From: Microbacteriaceae bacterium
GTDB lineage: Bacteria > Actinomycetota > Actinomycetes > Actinomycetales > Microbacteriaceae
Assembly (NCBI GenBank): GCA_003852775.1
Contig: RDDZ01000052.1
Coordinates: forward strand, 1-64,000
Length of the DNA stretch: 64,000 nt
Reading direction: 5' to 3'
Shown here in pieces: positions 43,446-51,992 of the stretch. Within the stretch, counting starts at the first letter, position 1. Every line of letters starts with the position of its first letter. Below the pieces are notes generated by a model, which worked only from the letters and a program-made list of their open reading frames with translations, did not search any database and had not been told where the DNA came from. Made by a program: the position numbers and the translations under genes.

Positions 43446-44459
43446 ATGGGAACGCGGCGTCCTTCCATGCGGGACGTCGCCGAGGTGTCCGGGCTGTCGC
43501 TCCAGACGGTGTCGCGCGTCGCCAACGGCGAGCCCAACGTCAACGAGGCGACCCGCGAGCGCGTGCTCGCGGTCATGCGCGAGCTCGGCTACCGCCCCAA
43601 CCTCGCGGCGCGGGCCATGCGGCGCGGGAGCTACAAGACGATCGGCATCGTCTACCAGGGGCTCCACGCGGTCGGCACGCGGCGCACGGTCGAGGCGATC
43701 TCCGAGTACGCCGCGCTCGAGGGCTACGCCACGACCGTCATGCCGATCGCGGCGGCCACGGGGCTCGCGACGAGCGGGGCGTTCACGCGCCTCGAGGAGA
43801 TGGCGGTCGACGTCATCGTCTCGATCCTCACCTCGCAGCTCGAGTTCGACACCCCGATGCGGGTGCCGCACGGCATGCACGCGATCCTCATCGGCCCGCA
43901 GTCGAACCCCGGGGTCTCGGCGATGGACTCCGACCAGAAGGGCGGCACGATCGCCGCCGTAACCCACCTGCTCGAGGCCGGGCACCGCACGGTGCACCAC
44001 ATCGCGGGTGCGCCGGGGTCGTTCTTCGCCGCGCGGCGTCAGGAGACCTGGGAGCAGGTGCTCCGCGAGCAGGGACGCGAGGTGCCCGAGCCCCTGCCCG
44101 GCGACTGGACCGCGCGCTCCGGCTACCACGCCGTCCGCCGGCTCGTCGAGACGACGCCGCGCGAGGAGCTGCCGACGGCCGTGTTCTGCGCGAACGACCA
44201 GATCGCCCTCGGCGCCTACCGCGCGTTCGGCGAGGCCGGCATCCGCATCCCCCAGGACGTGTCGATCGTCGGGTTCGACGACATCGAGGAGGCGGGCGAC
44301 TTCTTCCCGCCGCTCACGACGATCGCGCAGGACTGGGACCTGCTCGGACGCGAGGTGCTGCGGGTCGCGAGCGAGTCGCTCGCGGGGGCGCCGCCGCAGT
44401 CCGTGCTCCTGCCGACGCGGCTCGTGGTGCGCGACTCGGTCGCACCCCCGCGCGCCTGA
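43446..44459 (+). CDS. LacI-family regulator of the galactoside operon
   Basis: A 337-residue repressor; helix-turn-helix SMRDVAEVSGLSLQTVSRVANG, hinge NLAARAMRRGS, and a sugar-sensing domain ending in VSIVGFDDIEEAGDFFPPLTT. ATG 43446 is one base after the beta-galactosidase stop, so it is the last gene of the operon and should be under its own control through the inverted repeat at 37132-37165. Confidence 0.93.
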   Translation: MGTRRPSMRDVAEVSGLSLQTVSRVANGEPNVNEATRERVLAVMRELGYRPNLAARAMRRGSYKTIGIVYQGLHAVGTRRTVEAISEYAALEGYATTVMPIAAATGLATSGAFTRLEEMAVDVIVSILTSQLEFDTPMRVPHGMHAILIGPQSNPGVSAMDSDQKGGTIAAVTHLLEAGHRTVHHIAGAPGSFFAARRQETWEQVLREQGREVPEPLPGDWTARSGYHAVRRLVETTPREELPTAVFCANDQIALGAYRAFGEAGIRIPQDVSIVGFDDIEEAGDFFPPLTTIAQDWDLLGREVLRVASESLAGAPPQSVLLPTRLVVRDSVAPPRA

Positions 44460-44470
44460 CGCGCTCCCGG

Positions 44471-44476
44471 TAGCGT
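44471..44476 (+). promoter_or_regulatory. -10 hexamer TAGCGT, leaderless start of the PH-domain operon
   Basis: TAGCGT ends seven bases before GTG 44484. It gives the PH-domain genes a promoter separate from the galactoside operon. Confidence 0.55.
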
Positions 44477-44483
44477 TGGACGG

Positions 44484-44999
44484 GTGACCGACGACGCGCC
44501 CGCCACCACCGCATCCGCCCGCCTCGACCCGATCCCCGGGGAGTGGCGCGGCGTCTCGCCCAAGTACATCGTCGTCGACCTCGTGGGCAACCTCATCGGC
44601 GGCATCGTCTCGGTCGTCGTCGCGTCGTTCAGCATCTGGCTCCTGCACTGGGGCGTCTGGGGCTGGGTCATCACGATCGCCGTCGCGGCCGTGATGATCG
44701 TGCTCATCTCGCTCACCCCGCGCCGCGTGCGCGCCATCCGCTACCAGCTGCGCGAGGACGACCTCGTGTTCCGTCGCGGCCTCGCGTTCCAGCGCATCGT
44801 CGCGGTGCCCTTCGGGCGGATGCAGCTCGTCGACATCACGCGCGGACCGCTCGCGCGCGCCCTCGGCCTCGCCGAGCTCAAGCTCGTGACGGCCGCGGCC
44901 GCCACGGCGGTCGTCATCCCGGGCCTCGCGATCGAGGACGCCGAGGAGCTGCGCGACCGGCTCGTCGCGCTCGCCGAGACCCGCCGGGCGGGCCTGTGA
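44484..44999 (+). CDS. PH-domain membrane protein (YdbS-like)
   Basis: A 171-residue protein with two helices (VDLVGNLIGGIVSVVVASFS and WGWVITIAVAAVMIVLISL) followed by one bacterial PH (bPH2, former DUF304) domain (YQLREDDLVFRRGLAFQRIVAVPFGRMQLVDI). YdbS/YdbT pairs are known in Firmicutes and actinobacteria; the exact role is not settled. GTG start, four-base overlap with the next, larger PH protein. Confidence 0.87.
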   Translation: MTDDAPATTASARLDPIPGEWRGVSPKYIVVDLVGNLIGGIVSVVVASFSIWLLHWGVWGWVITIAVAAVMIVLISLTPRRVRAIRYQLREDDLVFRRGLAFQRIVAVPFGRMQLVDITRGPLARALGLAELKLVTAAAATAVVIPGLAIEDAEELRDRLVALAETRRAGL

Positions 45000-46588
45000 G
45001 CAAGGTCGACCTCGCCGACGGCGGCTGGCACCGCCTGCACCCCGCGACGCCGTTCCTCAAGGGCGGCATCGCGCTCATCGCGGTCGTCGGCGTCATCATC
45101 GCGAACCTCCGCGAGCGCATCTTCGAGTGGCTCTTCCCCCAGGTCGCGGTGTGCCCGCCCGGTGAGGGATGGTGCGAGGCGGACCCGTTCACGCGCCTGC
45201 TCGACGAGTACCTCGTGCCCGTGCTCCTCGCGGCGCTCGGCATCGTGCTCGTGTTCATCGCCCTGTTCTGGGTGTCGTGGCGCATGCACACGCTGCGCGT
45301 CACCGACGAGGTGGTCGAGATCCGTCAGGGCGTGATCTTCCGCTCGCACCGCAAGGCGCGCCTCGACCGCATCCAGGGCATCAACATCCAGCGCTCGCTC
45401 CTCGCGCGCATCTTCGGCGCCGCGAAGCTCGAGATCAGCGGGGCGGGCGCCGAGGCGAACATGCAGCTCGCCTATCTCTCGGGCGCGAACGCGGACGCCC
45501 TGCGCGCCGAGCTGCTGCGCCGCGCCTCGGGCCTGCGGGCCCGCGAGGCCGCGGAGGCCGTCGAGCGCGCCGAGGCGGAGGCGGCGGCCGTCGTGGCCGC
45601 GGGCGAGGAGGGGGAGACTGCTGAGGCCGCGCGCGCGACCCTCGCCGACATCGCGCGCCAGCGTCTCGCCGAGTTCTCGGCACCCGAGCTCGACCCGAAC
45701 CTGGCCCCGCCGGAGTCGGTCGTCACCATGAGCCTCGGCCGACTCGTCGGCTCGACGCTCCTCAACGTCGGCACCTGGCTCTTCGCGCTCGCGATCGTCG
45801 GCATCGTGCTCGCGATGGTGCTCGGCGACGCCGGCCCGTTCGTGCTGTTCGGCCTCATCCCGATGCTCTTCGGCTTCGGCTCCTTCGTCGTGGGCCGCGT
45901 CGTGAAGTCGCTGCGCTACTCGATCGCGGCCACCGCCGACGGTGTGCGGGTCGGCTTCGGCCTGCTCTCGACGAGCAACGAGACGATCCCTCCGGGGCGC
46001 ATCCACGCCGTCGAGATCAGCCAGGACATCCTGTGGCGGCCGTTCGACTGGTGGACCGTGCGCGTCAACCTCGCGTCGCGCTCGGCGTCGTCGAGCTCGC
46101 AGGCCCAGCTCACGACCACGATCCTCCCCGTGGGCTCGCGCGACGAGGTCTTCAAGGTGCTCGAGCTCGTGCTGCCGAGCCTCATGAACGACGACACGCG
46201 CGCGCTCGTCGAGGCGGGTCTCCTGCCGGCGCGCCCCGAGGACGGCTTCACGACCTCGCCTCGCCGCGGTGCCGTGCTGCGCTGGTTCTCCTGGCGCCGC
46301 AACGGCTTCCTCCTCCACCCCGACGCCGTCGTGCTGCGTCGCGGTGCGGTCTGGCGCTCGCTCGCGGTCGTGCCGACGGCCCGTACGCAGAGCGTCGCCG
46401 TGAGCCAGGGGCCGCTCGAGCGGGCGCTGCGCCTCGCGAAGGTGCGCTTCCACACCGTGCAGGGCCCCGTCACGCCGTCGCTCGGCGCGCTCGACGCGCT
46501 CGACGCCTCCGCCCTCTTCCGCGACACCGCGTCGGCGAGCGTCGCCGCCATCGCCGCCGACCGCACCCACCGCTGGGGCTCGGCGTGA
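44996..46588 (+). CDS. PH-domain membrane protein (YdbT-like)
   Basis: A 530-residue protein with two pairs of helices and three bPH2 domains (for example RMHTLRVTDEVVEIRQGVIFRSHRKARLDRIQGI and YSIAATADGVRVGFGLLSTSNETIPPGRIHAVEI, each shown only in part as RVTDEVVEIRQG and TSNETIPPGRIHAVEI). A long Ala/Glu-rich helix (about 165-225) separates the first two domains. Partner of the YdbS-like protein; coupled to it and to the next gene by four-base overlaps. Confidence 0.86.
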   Translation: MSKVDLADGGWHRLHPATPFLKGGIALIAVVGVIIANLRERIFEWLFPQVAVCPPGEGWCEADPFTRLLDEYLVPVLLAALGIVLVFIALFWVSWRMHTLRVTDEVVEIRQGVIFRSHRKARLDRIQGINIQRSLLARIFGAAKLEISGAGAEANMQLAYLSGANADALRAELLRRASGLRAREAAEAVERAEAEAAAVVAAGEEGETAEAARATLADIARQRLAEFSAPELDPNLAPPESVVTMSLGRLVGSTLLNVGTWLFALAIVGIVLAMVLGDAGPFVLFGLIPMLFGFGSFVVGRVVKSLRYSIAATADGVRVGFGLLSTSNETIPPGRIHAVEISQDILWRPFDWWTVRVNLASRSASSSSQAQLTTTILPVGSRDEVFKVLELVLPSLMNDDTRALVEAGLLPARPEDGFTTSPRRGAVLRWFSWRRNGFLLHPDAVVLRRGAVWRSLAVVPTARTQSVAVSQGPLERALRLAKVRFHTVQGPVTPSLGALDALDASALFRDTASASVAAIAADRTHRWGSA

Positions 46589-47262
46589 CCCAGCGCGCGG
46601 GGCGCCTCGGCATCGGCGTGATCGGCGGCGGCCACGTCGGCCCCGTGCTGGGCGCGGCCCTCGGCGGCGCCGGCCACGCGGTCGTCGGCGTCGCCACGGT
46701 CTCCGAGGAGGGACGCGAGCGCGTCGAGGCGCTGCTCCCGGGCGTGCCCGTGCTCACGGTGCCCGAGCTCGTCGAGCGCAGCGAGCTCGTGCTCGTCGCG
46801 GTGCCCGACGACGAGCTGCCCGACCTCGTCTCGGGCCTCGCCGCCGTCGGAGCGTGGCAGCCCGGCCAGCTCGTCGTGCACACCGCGCCCGGCCACGGCG
46901 CGGGCGTGCTGCAGCCGGCCCTCGCGGCGGGCGCCATCCCCCTCGCGATCCACCCCGCGATGGTGTTCACCGGCACGAGCATCGACCTCGCGCGCCTGCA
47001 GGCCACGTGGTGCGCCGTCACGGCGCCCGCGCCCGTGCTGCCGATCGCGCAGGCGCTCGTCGTCGAGCTCGGCGCCGAGCCCGTCGTCGTCGACGAGGCG
47101 CAGCGCGCCCGCTACGGCGAGGTCGTCGCCGCCGCACGCGGCTTCGCGACGGAGGCCGTTGCCAGTTTCGTGCGCGAGCTGCGGGAGGCGGGTGTCGAGC
47201 AGCCGACCCGCCTGCTCGGCCCCCTCATCCGCTCGGCCGTGGAGACCGCGCTCGCGGACTAG
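46585..47262 (+). CDS. Rossmann-like / DUF2520 domain protein
   Basis: A 225-residue putative NAD(P)-binding protein. N-terminal Rossmann motif GIGVIGGGHVGPVLGAALGG; the middle (VHTAPGHGAGVLQPALAAGA and AIHPAMVFTG) and C-terminal helix region match the DUF2520 family, related to ketopantoate/pyrroline reductase folds. It lies directly before panC, its usual place in actinobacteria, but a ketopantoate reductase role is only a suggestion. GTG start, coupled to the PH gene. Confidence 0.82.
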   Translation: MTQRAGRLGIGVIGGGHVGPVLGAALGGAGHAVVGVATVSEEGRERVEALLPGVPVLTVPELVERSELVLVAVPDDELPDLVSGLAAVGAWQPGQLVVHTAPGHGAGVLQPALAAGAIPLAIHPAMVFTGTSIDLARLQATWCAVTAPAPVLPIAQALVVELGAEPVVVDEAQRARYGEVVAAARGFATEAVASFVRELREAGVEQPTRLLGPLIRSAVETALAD

Positions 47263-47265
47263 CCT
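47260..47265 (+). promoter_or_regulatory. -10 hexamer TAGCCT, leaderless start of panC
   Basis: TAGCCT includes the stop codon of the preceding gene and ends seven bases before GTG 47273. Confidence 0.5.
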
Positions 47266-47272
47266 TGACAGG

Positions 47273-48112
47273 GTGAGCCAGCCCCAGGTCGTGACCGAGA
47301 TCGCCGAGCTCCGCGCTCGACTGGCGGGGAAGCAGGTCGCGCTCGTCCCCACGATGGGTGCGCTGCACGAGGGTCACCTCGCCCTCGTCGGCCGCGCCGC
47401 CGAGCTCGCCGACACCGTCGTCGTCTCGATCTTCGTGAACCCGCTGCAGTTCGGGCCGAGCGAGGACCTCGACAAGTACCCGCGCGACCTCGAGGGCGAC
47501 CTCGCGACGCTCGCGGGCCACGGCGTCGACTACGTCTTCGCGCCGACGCCCGCCGAGATGTACCCGGACGGCAGGCCGCAGACGACCGTGCGCGGCGGCT
47601 CCGTCGCCGAGATCCTCGAGGGCCGCAGCCGGCCCGGCCACTTCGACGGGATGCTCACGGTCGTCGCGAAGCTCTTCGGCATCGTGCGCCCGCACGTCGC
47701 GGTCTTCGGCCAGAAGGACGCGCAGCAGCTCTTCCTCGTGCAGCGCATGGTGCGCGACCTCGACATGCTCGTGCGCATCGAGCCCGTCGAGACGGTGCGC
47801 GAGTCCGACGGCCTCGCCATCTCGAGCCGCAACCGCTACCTCTCGGCCGAGGAGCGTCGCGCCGCCCCCGCCCTGCATCGCGCCCTCGAGGCCGCGGCGT
47901 CGGCAGGCGACCGCGGCATCGACGCCGTGCTCGCGGCCGCGCAGTCGGTGCTCATGGGGGAGGAGCTCGTGGAGGTCGACTACCTTAAGGTGGTCGACCC
48001 GCGCACCTTCCAGCCGGTGCCCGACGACTACCGGGGCCCCGCCCGAGCGCTCATCGCGGCGCAGGTCGGGTCCACCCGCCTCATCGACAACGACGCCCTC
48101 TACCTGAACTGA
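47273..48112 (+). CDS. panC: pantothenate synthetase
   Basis: A 279-residue enzyme joining pantoate and beta-alanine with ATP. Motifs: [15 protein letters not shown] (HIGH-like), [29 protein letters not shown] and AISSRNRYL (KMSKS-like). GTG 47273 follows a leaderless-type hexamer. A longer frame from 47159 is a shadow of the previous gene. No panD lies beside it; lysS follows after eight bases. Confidence 0.96.
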   Translation: MSQPQVVTEIAELRARLAGKQVALVPTMGALHEGHLALVGRAAELADTVVVSIFVNPLQFGPSEDLDKYPRDLEGDLATLAGHGVDYVFAPTPAEMYPDGRPQTTVRGGSVAEILEGRSRPGHFDGMLTVVAKLFGIVRPHVAVFGQKDAQQLFLVQRMVRDLDMLVRIEPVETVRESDGLAISSRNRYLSAEERRAAPALHRALEAAASAGDRGIDAVLAAAQSVLMGEELVEVDYLKVVDPRTFQPVPDDYRGPARALIAAQVGSTRLIDNDALYLN

Positions 48113-48120
48113 GCACCCCC

Positions 48121-49629
48121 GTGACCGAGCCCCACGCATCCGAGACCCCCGCCGAGCTGACGCACGAGGAGATCGCCGAGCAGAAGGCCGTGCGGCTCGC
48201 GAAGCGCGAGCGCCTCATCGCCGAGGGCGACGGCGCCTACCCCGTCGTGCTGCCGATCACGGCGACGATCCCCGAGGTGCGCGAGCGCTTCGGCGACCTC
48301 GAGCCGGATGCCGCCACGGGTGTCGAGGTCGGCCTCGCCGGCCGCGTCGTGCACCTGCGCAACACGGGCAAGCTGTGCTTCGCCGCCCTGCAGTCCGGTG
48401 ACGGGACGCGCATCCAGGCGATGATCTCGCTCGCCGAGGTGGGCGAGGAGTCGCTGCAGCGCTGGAAGGAGCTCGTCGACCTCGGCGACCACCTCTTCGT
48501 GCGCGGCGAGGTGATCTCGTCCCGCCGCGGCGAGCTGAGCATCCTCGTGAAGGAGTGGCGCATCGCCGCGAAGGCGATCCTGCCGCTGCCGAACCTGCAC
48601 ACGGAGCTCTCCGAGGAGACCCGCGTGCGCCAGCGCTACCTCGACCTCATCGTGCGCGAGCAGGCCCGCAAGACGGTCGTCGCGCGCGCCAAGGCGGTCG
48701 CGTCGCTGCGCGCGACCTTCGCCTCGCACGGCTTCATCGAGGTCGAGACGCCCATGCTCCAGACGATGCACGGCGGTGCCGCGGCCCGCCCCTTCGTCAC
48801 CCACTCGAACGCGTTCGACACCGAGCTGTACCTGCGCATCGCGCCCGAGCTGTTCCTCAAGCGCGCGGCCGTGGGCGGCATCGACCACGTCTTCGAGATC
48901 AACCGCAACTTCCGCAACGAAGGCGCCGACTCGACCCACAGCCCCGAGTTCGCGATGCTCGAGGCGTACCAGGCCTACGGCGACTACACGACGATCGCCG
49001 ACCTCACGCAGGAGCTCATCCAGAACGCCGCCGTCGCGGTGGCCGGCTCGCACGTCGTGACGTGGGCCGACGGCACCGAGTTCGACCTCGGCGGCGACTG
49101 GGCGCGCATCTCGATGTACGACTCGCTCTCGGAGGCCGCGGGCGTCGCGATCACGCCTGAGACCCCGCTCGAGGAGCTCGCCGCGCTCGCCGATCGCGCG
49201 GGCGTCGAGGTGAAGCTGCCCACCCACGGCAAGTACGTGGAGGAGCTGTGGGAGCACTTCGTGAAGGGCGGGCTCGAGCGCCCGACCTTCGTCATGGACT
49301 TCCCCGTCGACACCTCGCCGCTCGTACGCGACCACCGCAGCATCCCCGGCGTCGTCGAGAAGTGGGACCTCTACGTGCGCGGCTTCGAGCTCGCGACCGG
49401 CTACTCGGAGCTCGTCGACCCCGTCATCCAGCGCGAGCGCTTCGTCGAGCAGGCGAAGCTCGCGGCGCGCGGCGACGACGAGGCGATGCGCCTCGACGAG
49501 GAGTTCCTGCGTGCCATGGAGCACGGCATGCCCCCGATGGGCGGCATGGGCATGGGCATCGACCGCCTCCTCATGGCGATCACGGGCCTCGGGATCCGCG
49601 AGACGATCCTCTTCCCGCTCGTCAAGTAG
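48121..49629 (+). CDS. lysS: lysyl-tRNA synthetase, class II
   Basis: A 502-residue aminoacyl-tRNA synthetase. N-terminal anticodon-binding OB fold ([20 protein letters not shown]), motif 1 around [10 protein letters not shown], motif 2 [20 protein letters not shown] and motif 3 [14 protein letters not shown] 48121 is eight bases after the panC stop with no clear ribosome site. Normal length. Confidence 0.97.
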   Translation: MTEPHASETPAELTHEEIAEQKAVRLAKRERLIAEGDGAYPVVLPITATIPEVRERFGDLEPDAATGVEVGLAGRVVHLRNTGKLCFAALQSGDGTRIQAMISLAEVGEESLQRWKELVDLGDHLFVRGEVISSRRGELSILVKEWRIAAKAILPLPNLHTELSEETRVRQRYLDLIVREQARKTVVARAKAVASLRATFASHGFIEVETPMLQTMHGGAAARPFVTHSNAFDTELYLRIAPELFLKRAAVGGIDHVFEINRNFRNEGADSTHSPEFAMLEAYQAYGDYTTIADLTQELIQNAAVAVAGSHVVTWADGTEFDLGGDWARISMYDSLSEAAGVAITPETPLEELAALADRAGVEVKLPTHGKYVEELWEHFVKGGLERPTFVMDFPVDTSPLVRDHRSIPGVVEKWDLYVRGFELATGYSELVDPVIQRERFVEQAKLAARGDDEAMRLDEEFLRAMEHGMPPMGGMGMGIDRLLMAITGLGIRETILFPLVK

Positions 49630-49684
49630 GCGCACCGCCCCGGAGCGCGCGGGGAGGCCTCCCGGTGCTCCCAGCCGGGCGCGG

Positions 49685-49690
49685 TAGTCT
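49685..49690 (+). promoter_or_regulatory. -10 hexamer TAGTCT, leaderless start of small membrane protein gene
   Basis: TAGTCT ends six bases before ATG 49697. The same spacing recurs before the third small protein gene at 49947. Confidence 0.55.
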
Positions 49691-49696
49691 CGCAGC

Positions 49697-49831
49697 ATGC
49701 CCGACCGTCTGCCCGGCGAGGAGCCGCCGAAGATCACGACCAACCGGATCATCCTGTGGATCGTCGTGGCCGGAGTCGGGCTCTACCTCATCGGGACGGG
49801 CATCGCGGGCATCATCGCGAAGGCCGGTTGA
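49697..49831 (+). CDS. 44-residue single-helix membrane protein
   Basis: A short frame with acidic, Pro-rich start (MPDRLPGEEPPKITTNR) and one helix (IILWIVVAGVGLYLIGTGI), ending IIAKAG. G/C-rich third positions and the leaderless-type hexamer support it as a real gene. Function unknown. Its stop overlaps the start of the next small gene by one base. Confidence 0.65.
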   Translation: MPDRLPGEEPPKITTNRIILWIVVAGVGLYLIGTGIAGIIAKAG

Positions 49832-49923
49832 TGGACCGCCGCACCTCGCGCCTCGTCATGTACGGCGGTCTCGTTCTCATGGTCGCGATCGTCGTTCTCG
49901 TCGTCGTGCTCAGCCCGCGCTGA
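49831..49923 (+). CDS. 30-residue single-helix peptide
   Basis: ATG 49831 overlaps the previous TGA (TGATG). The product is MDRRTSRLVMYGG followed by one helix (LVLMVAIVVLVVVL) and a short basic end. Basic-in, one-helix design; could be expressed by coupling. Function unknown. Confidence 0.5.
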   Translation: MDRRTSRLVMYGGLVLMVAIVVLVVVLSPR

Positions 49924-49934
49924 GCCGGGCATCG

Positions 49935-49940
49935 TAGGCT
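49935..49940 (+). promoter_or_regulatory. -10 hexamer TAGGCT, leaderless start of 61-residue protein
   Basis: TAGGCT ends six bases before ATG 49947, with no Shine-Dalgarno sequence. Confidence 0.55.
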
Positions 49941-49946
49941 GTCGGC

Positions 49947-50132
49947 ATGCCCACCGACTTCTGGGGAAACGCGATCTTCTCCGTCGTCCCCACGATCGCG
50001 CTGGGCCTCGTGTTCTGGTTCATCATGCGCACGATCATCCGGGGCGACCGCGTCGAGCGCGCCGAGTACGCCCGCATGGAGGCGGAGGAGCGCGCCCGCC
50101 GCGCCGCCGCCCGCGACTCGGCCGACGCCTGA
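49947..50132 (+). CDS. 61-residue membrane protein with charged helical tail
   Basis: One hydrophobic segment (NAIFSVVPTIALGLVFWFIM) followed by a highly charged amphipathic helix (RVERAEYARMEAEERARR). Function unknown. It meets the pirin gene tail to tail with no base between the stop codons. Confidence 0.7.
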   Translation: MPTDFWGNAIFSVVPTIALGLVFWFIMRTIIRGDRVERAEYARMEAEERARRAAARDSADA

Positions 50133-51122
50133 CTACTGCTCCCGCGGCCGCAGCCGGACGTTCGGCAGCTCCGGCGCGGGCAGCGGATCCCCGTCGTACC
50201 CGTCGACGTGCCCGAACCGCCCGGCCCGGTCGGCGTCCGCGATCACGTCCCGCTGCCACTCGTCGCGCGCCGCGACGATCTCGTCGTGGCTGCGACCCAC
50301 GAAGTTCCACCACATGACGATGGGCTCGTCGAGGGGTGCGCCCCCGATGAGCAGCACGCGCAGCGGGCCCTCGGGCGTCTCGACGCGCAGCCCCTCCGCC
50401 CCGGCCGCGACCACCCCGAGGTGGTGCGCCGGCACGTCGACCCCCTGCAGCCGCGCGGGCACGTGGTCGACGACGAGCCCGTACTCGAACGCGGCATCCG
50501 CCGGCAGCTCGACGGTTGCTCCCGCGGGCAGCGCGAGCTCGGCCGCGACGAGCGGCGTGTAGGCGGTGACGGGCGAGGTGACGCCGAGCCACGACCCGAC
50601 GAAGACGCGCAGGGTCGCGTCGCCGACCGCGACGACGTCGGCGACGTGGTGCTCGAAGAACGGCCGGGCGTCGCGGGCGGCATCCGGCAGAGCGGTCCAC
50701 AGCTGCACGCCGTGCAGCGTCGCGGCCGCGGTCGTCGAGACCTCGGAGTGCTGGATGCCGCGCCCCGCCGTCATGAGGTTGACGGCCCCCGGGTCGATGA
50801 GCTGGTGGGCGCCCGTCGAGTCGCGGTGCTCGATCTGCCCCTCGTAGAGCCAGCTCACGGTCTGCAGACCCGCGTGAGGATGCGGCGGCGTGTCCATCGT
50901 GCCGTGGCGCGGCGCGGGGGTCGGCCCGTAGGAGTCGACGAAGCACCACGCACCGATGAGCGAGCGCCGGCGCTGGGGGAGCGTGCGGCGCACGAGCAGC
51001 GCGCGCGGGCCGCCGAGCGGCACCTCGCGCGGCGCGAGCACCTCGACGGCGGGGGCTGCCCCATCCGGATGCCGGTCCTGCACCGACACCAGTTCCTGCG
51101 GGTCGCGCTCGAGATTGCTCAT
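50133..51122 (-). CDS. pirin-family protein
   Basis: A 329-residue bicupin protein. Metal ligands are visible in DTPPHPHAGLQTVSWLYEG (two His) and the IEHRDSTG / RGIQHSE blocks. Pirins bind iron; some are quercetin dioxygenases, others act as redox-linked regulators, so the reaction is uncertain. The start is ATG 51122 (MSNLERDPQEL); the frame is open far upstream but antisense to the next gene. Confidence 0.92.
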   Translation of the reverse strand: MSNLERDPQELVSVQDRHPDGAAPAVEVLAPREVPLGGPRALLVRRTLPQRRRSLIGAWCFVDSYGPTPAPRHGTMDTPPHPHAGLQTVSWLYEGQIEHRDSTGAHQLIDPGAVNLMTAGRGIQHSEVSTTAAATLHGVQLWTALPDAARDARPFFEHHVADVVAVGDATLRVFVGSWLGVTSPVTAYTPLVAAELALPAGATVELPADAAFEYGLVVDHVPARLQGVDVPAHHLGVVAAGAEGLRVETPEGPLRVLLIGGAPLDEPIVMWWNFVGRSHDEIVAARDEWQRDVIADADRAGRFGHVDGYDGDPLPAPELPNVRLRPREQ

Positions 51123-51228
51123 GCCCCCGGATGCTACGCGTCGCCCGCGCGGGGTGCTCGCGTCAGGCGGGGGTCGCCCGCACGCTCGCGGCCGCGACCA
51201 CCCACCCCACGAAGCTCGGTGCGGCGGG

Positions 51229-51909
51229 GTGGCGGATGACGAGGTACGCGAGAACGACGAGGTGCGTCGCGAAGACGACGAGCTCTTCCCCGAGGCGACC
51301 GTCGTGGTCGGCGGTGGCGGATCGGCCGCCTTCGTCTCCACCGGCGTCACCGAGTCGGCGGAGGAGCTGCTCGCCCGCGTGACGGGCGACGACGACGTCG
51401 TCGCGCTCCTGACCGGTCTCGATCCCGCGCGCGTCGCGGTCGAGTTCCGCGCGGCGGGGCTCAGTCTCTCCGGTGCCCTCACCTCGCGCGAGGCGGTCGC
51501 ATGGGCGACCGGCATCCTGTCGAGCGAGCTGCCGCGCCAGCCGGTCGCGGCCGACGCGGCGCCCGTCACCGAGTGGGTGAGCGTGACGATGAGTTCGGGA
51601 ATCGACGGCACGATCCTGGGCGTCGAGCTCGTCGGCGACACGGAGCTCGCGACCGGGCCCGCGTGGACCCGCCTCCTCGACCTGCTCACGGCGCCCGTAC
51701 CAGAGCTCGACGGCCCCGGCACGTGCGTGCCGCTCCAGATCACCTACTCCTGGCCCGGCGTGCAGGGCAACTGGCCCTCGTTCACGAACGACTGCGTCGA
51801 CTGGGGGAGCTCGTCCGGCGACTCTGACCGCCCGTCGCTCGTCGCCCTGCGCGAGGCGCTCGCGGCATCCGGGATCGACCTCGAGGTGCTCGGCTACCGC
51901 CTGACGTGA
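51229..51909 (+). CDS. hypothetical protein, start uncertain
   Basis: A protein of unknown function. From about codon 25 on it looks real (TSREAVAWATGILSSELP; SLVALREALAASGIDLEVLGY at the end, given here in part) and carries two Cys (GTCVPLQ, NDCVDWG). The first 25 codons from GTG 51229 encode a very acidic stretch (DDEVRENDEVRREDDELF) that is the exact antisense of a hydrophobic minus-strand frame, so GTG 51304 may be the true start. No good ribosome site for either. A hairpin terminator follows. Confidence 0.55.
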   Translation: MADDEVRENDEVRREDDELFPEATVVVGGGGSAAFVSTGVTESAEELLARVTGDDDVVALLTGLDPARVAVEFRAAGLSLSGALTSREAVAWATGILSSELPRQPVAADAAPVTEWVSVTMSSGIDGTILGVELVGDTELATGPAWTRLLDLLTAPVPELDGPGTCVPLQITYSWPGVQGNWPSFTNDCVDWGSSSGDSDRPSLVALREALAASGIDLEVLGYRLT

Positions 51910-51922
51910 CGCGCCGAGCGGT

Positions 51923-51941
51923 CGGATCCGGCCCGGATCCG
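51923..51941 (+). terminator. nested hairpin terminator
   Basis: CGGATCCGG and CCGGATCCG form the inner stem; an outer seven-base stem CCTGACG/CGTCAGG (51900-51906 with 51946-51952) surrounds it. It lies right after the hypothetical gene and before the antiporter promoter. Confidence 0.55.
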
Positions 51942-51977
51942 TTCCCGTCAGGCCGCTATCCGGCCACCCGACGCCGG

Positions 51978-51983
51978 TAGTCT
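51978..51983 (+). promoter_or_regulatory. -10 hexamer TAGTCT of the antiporter gene
   Basis: TAGTCT ends nine bases before ATG 51993 with no Shine-Dalgarno sequence, giving a leader of about two bases at most. Confidence 0.5.
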
Positions 51984-51992
51984 GGGCACCTC

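Noticed and set aside
40328..43576. 1082-residue minus-strand open frame
   Set aside because: Antisense to the beta-galactosidase gene; no domain recognisable.
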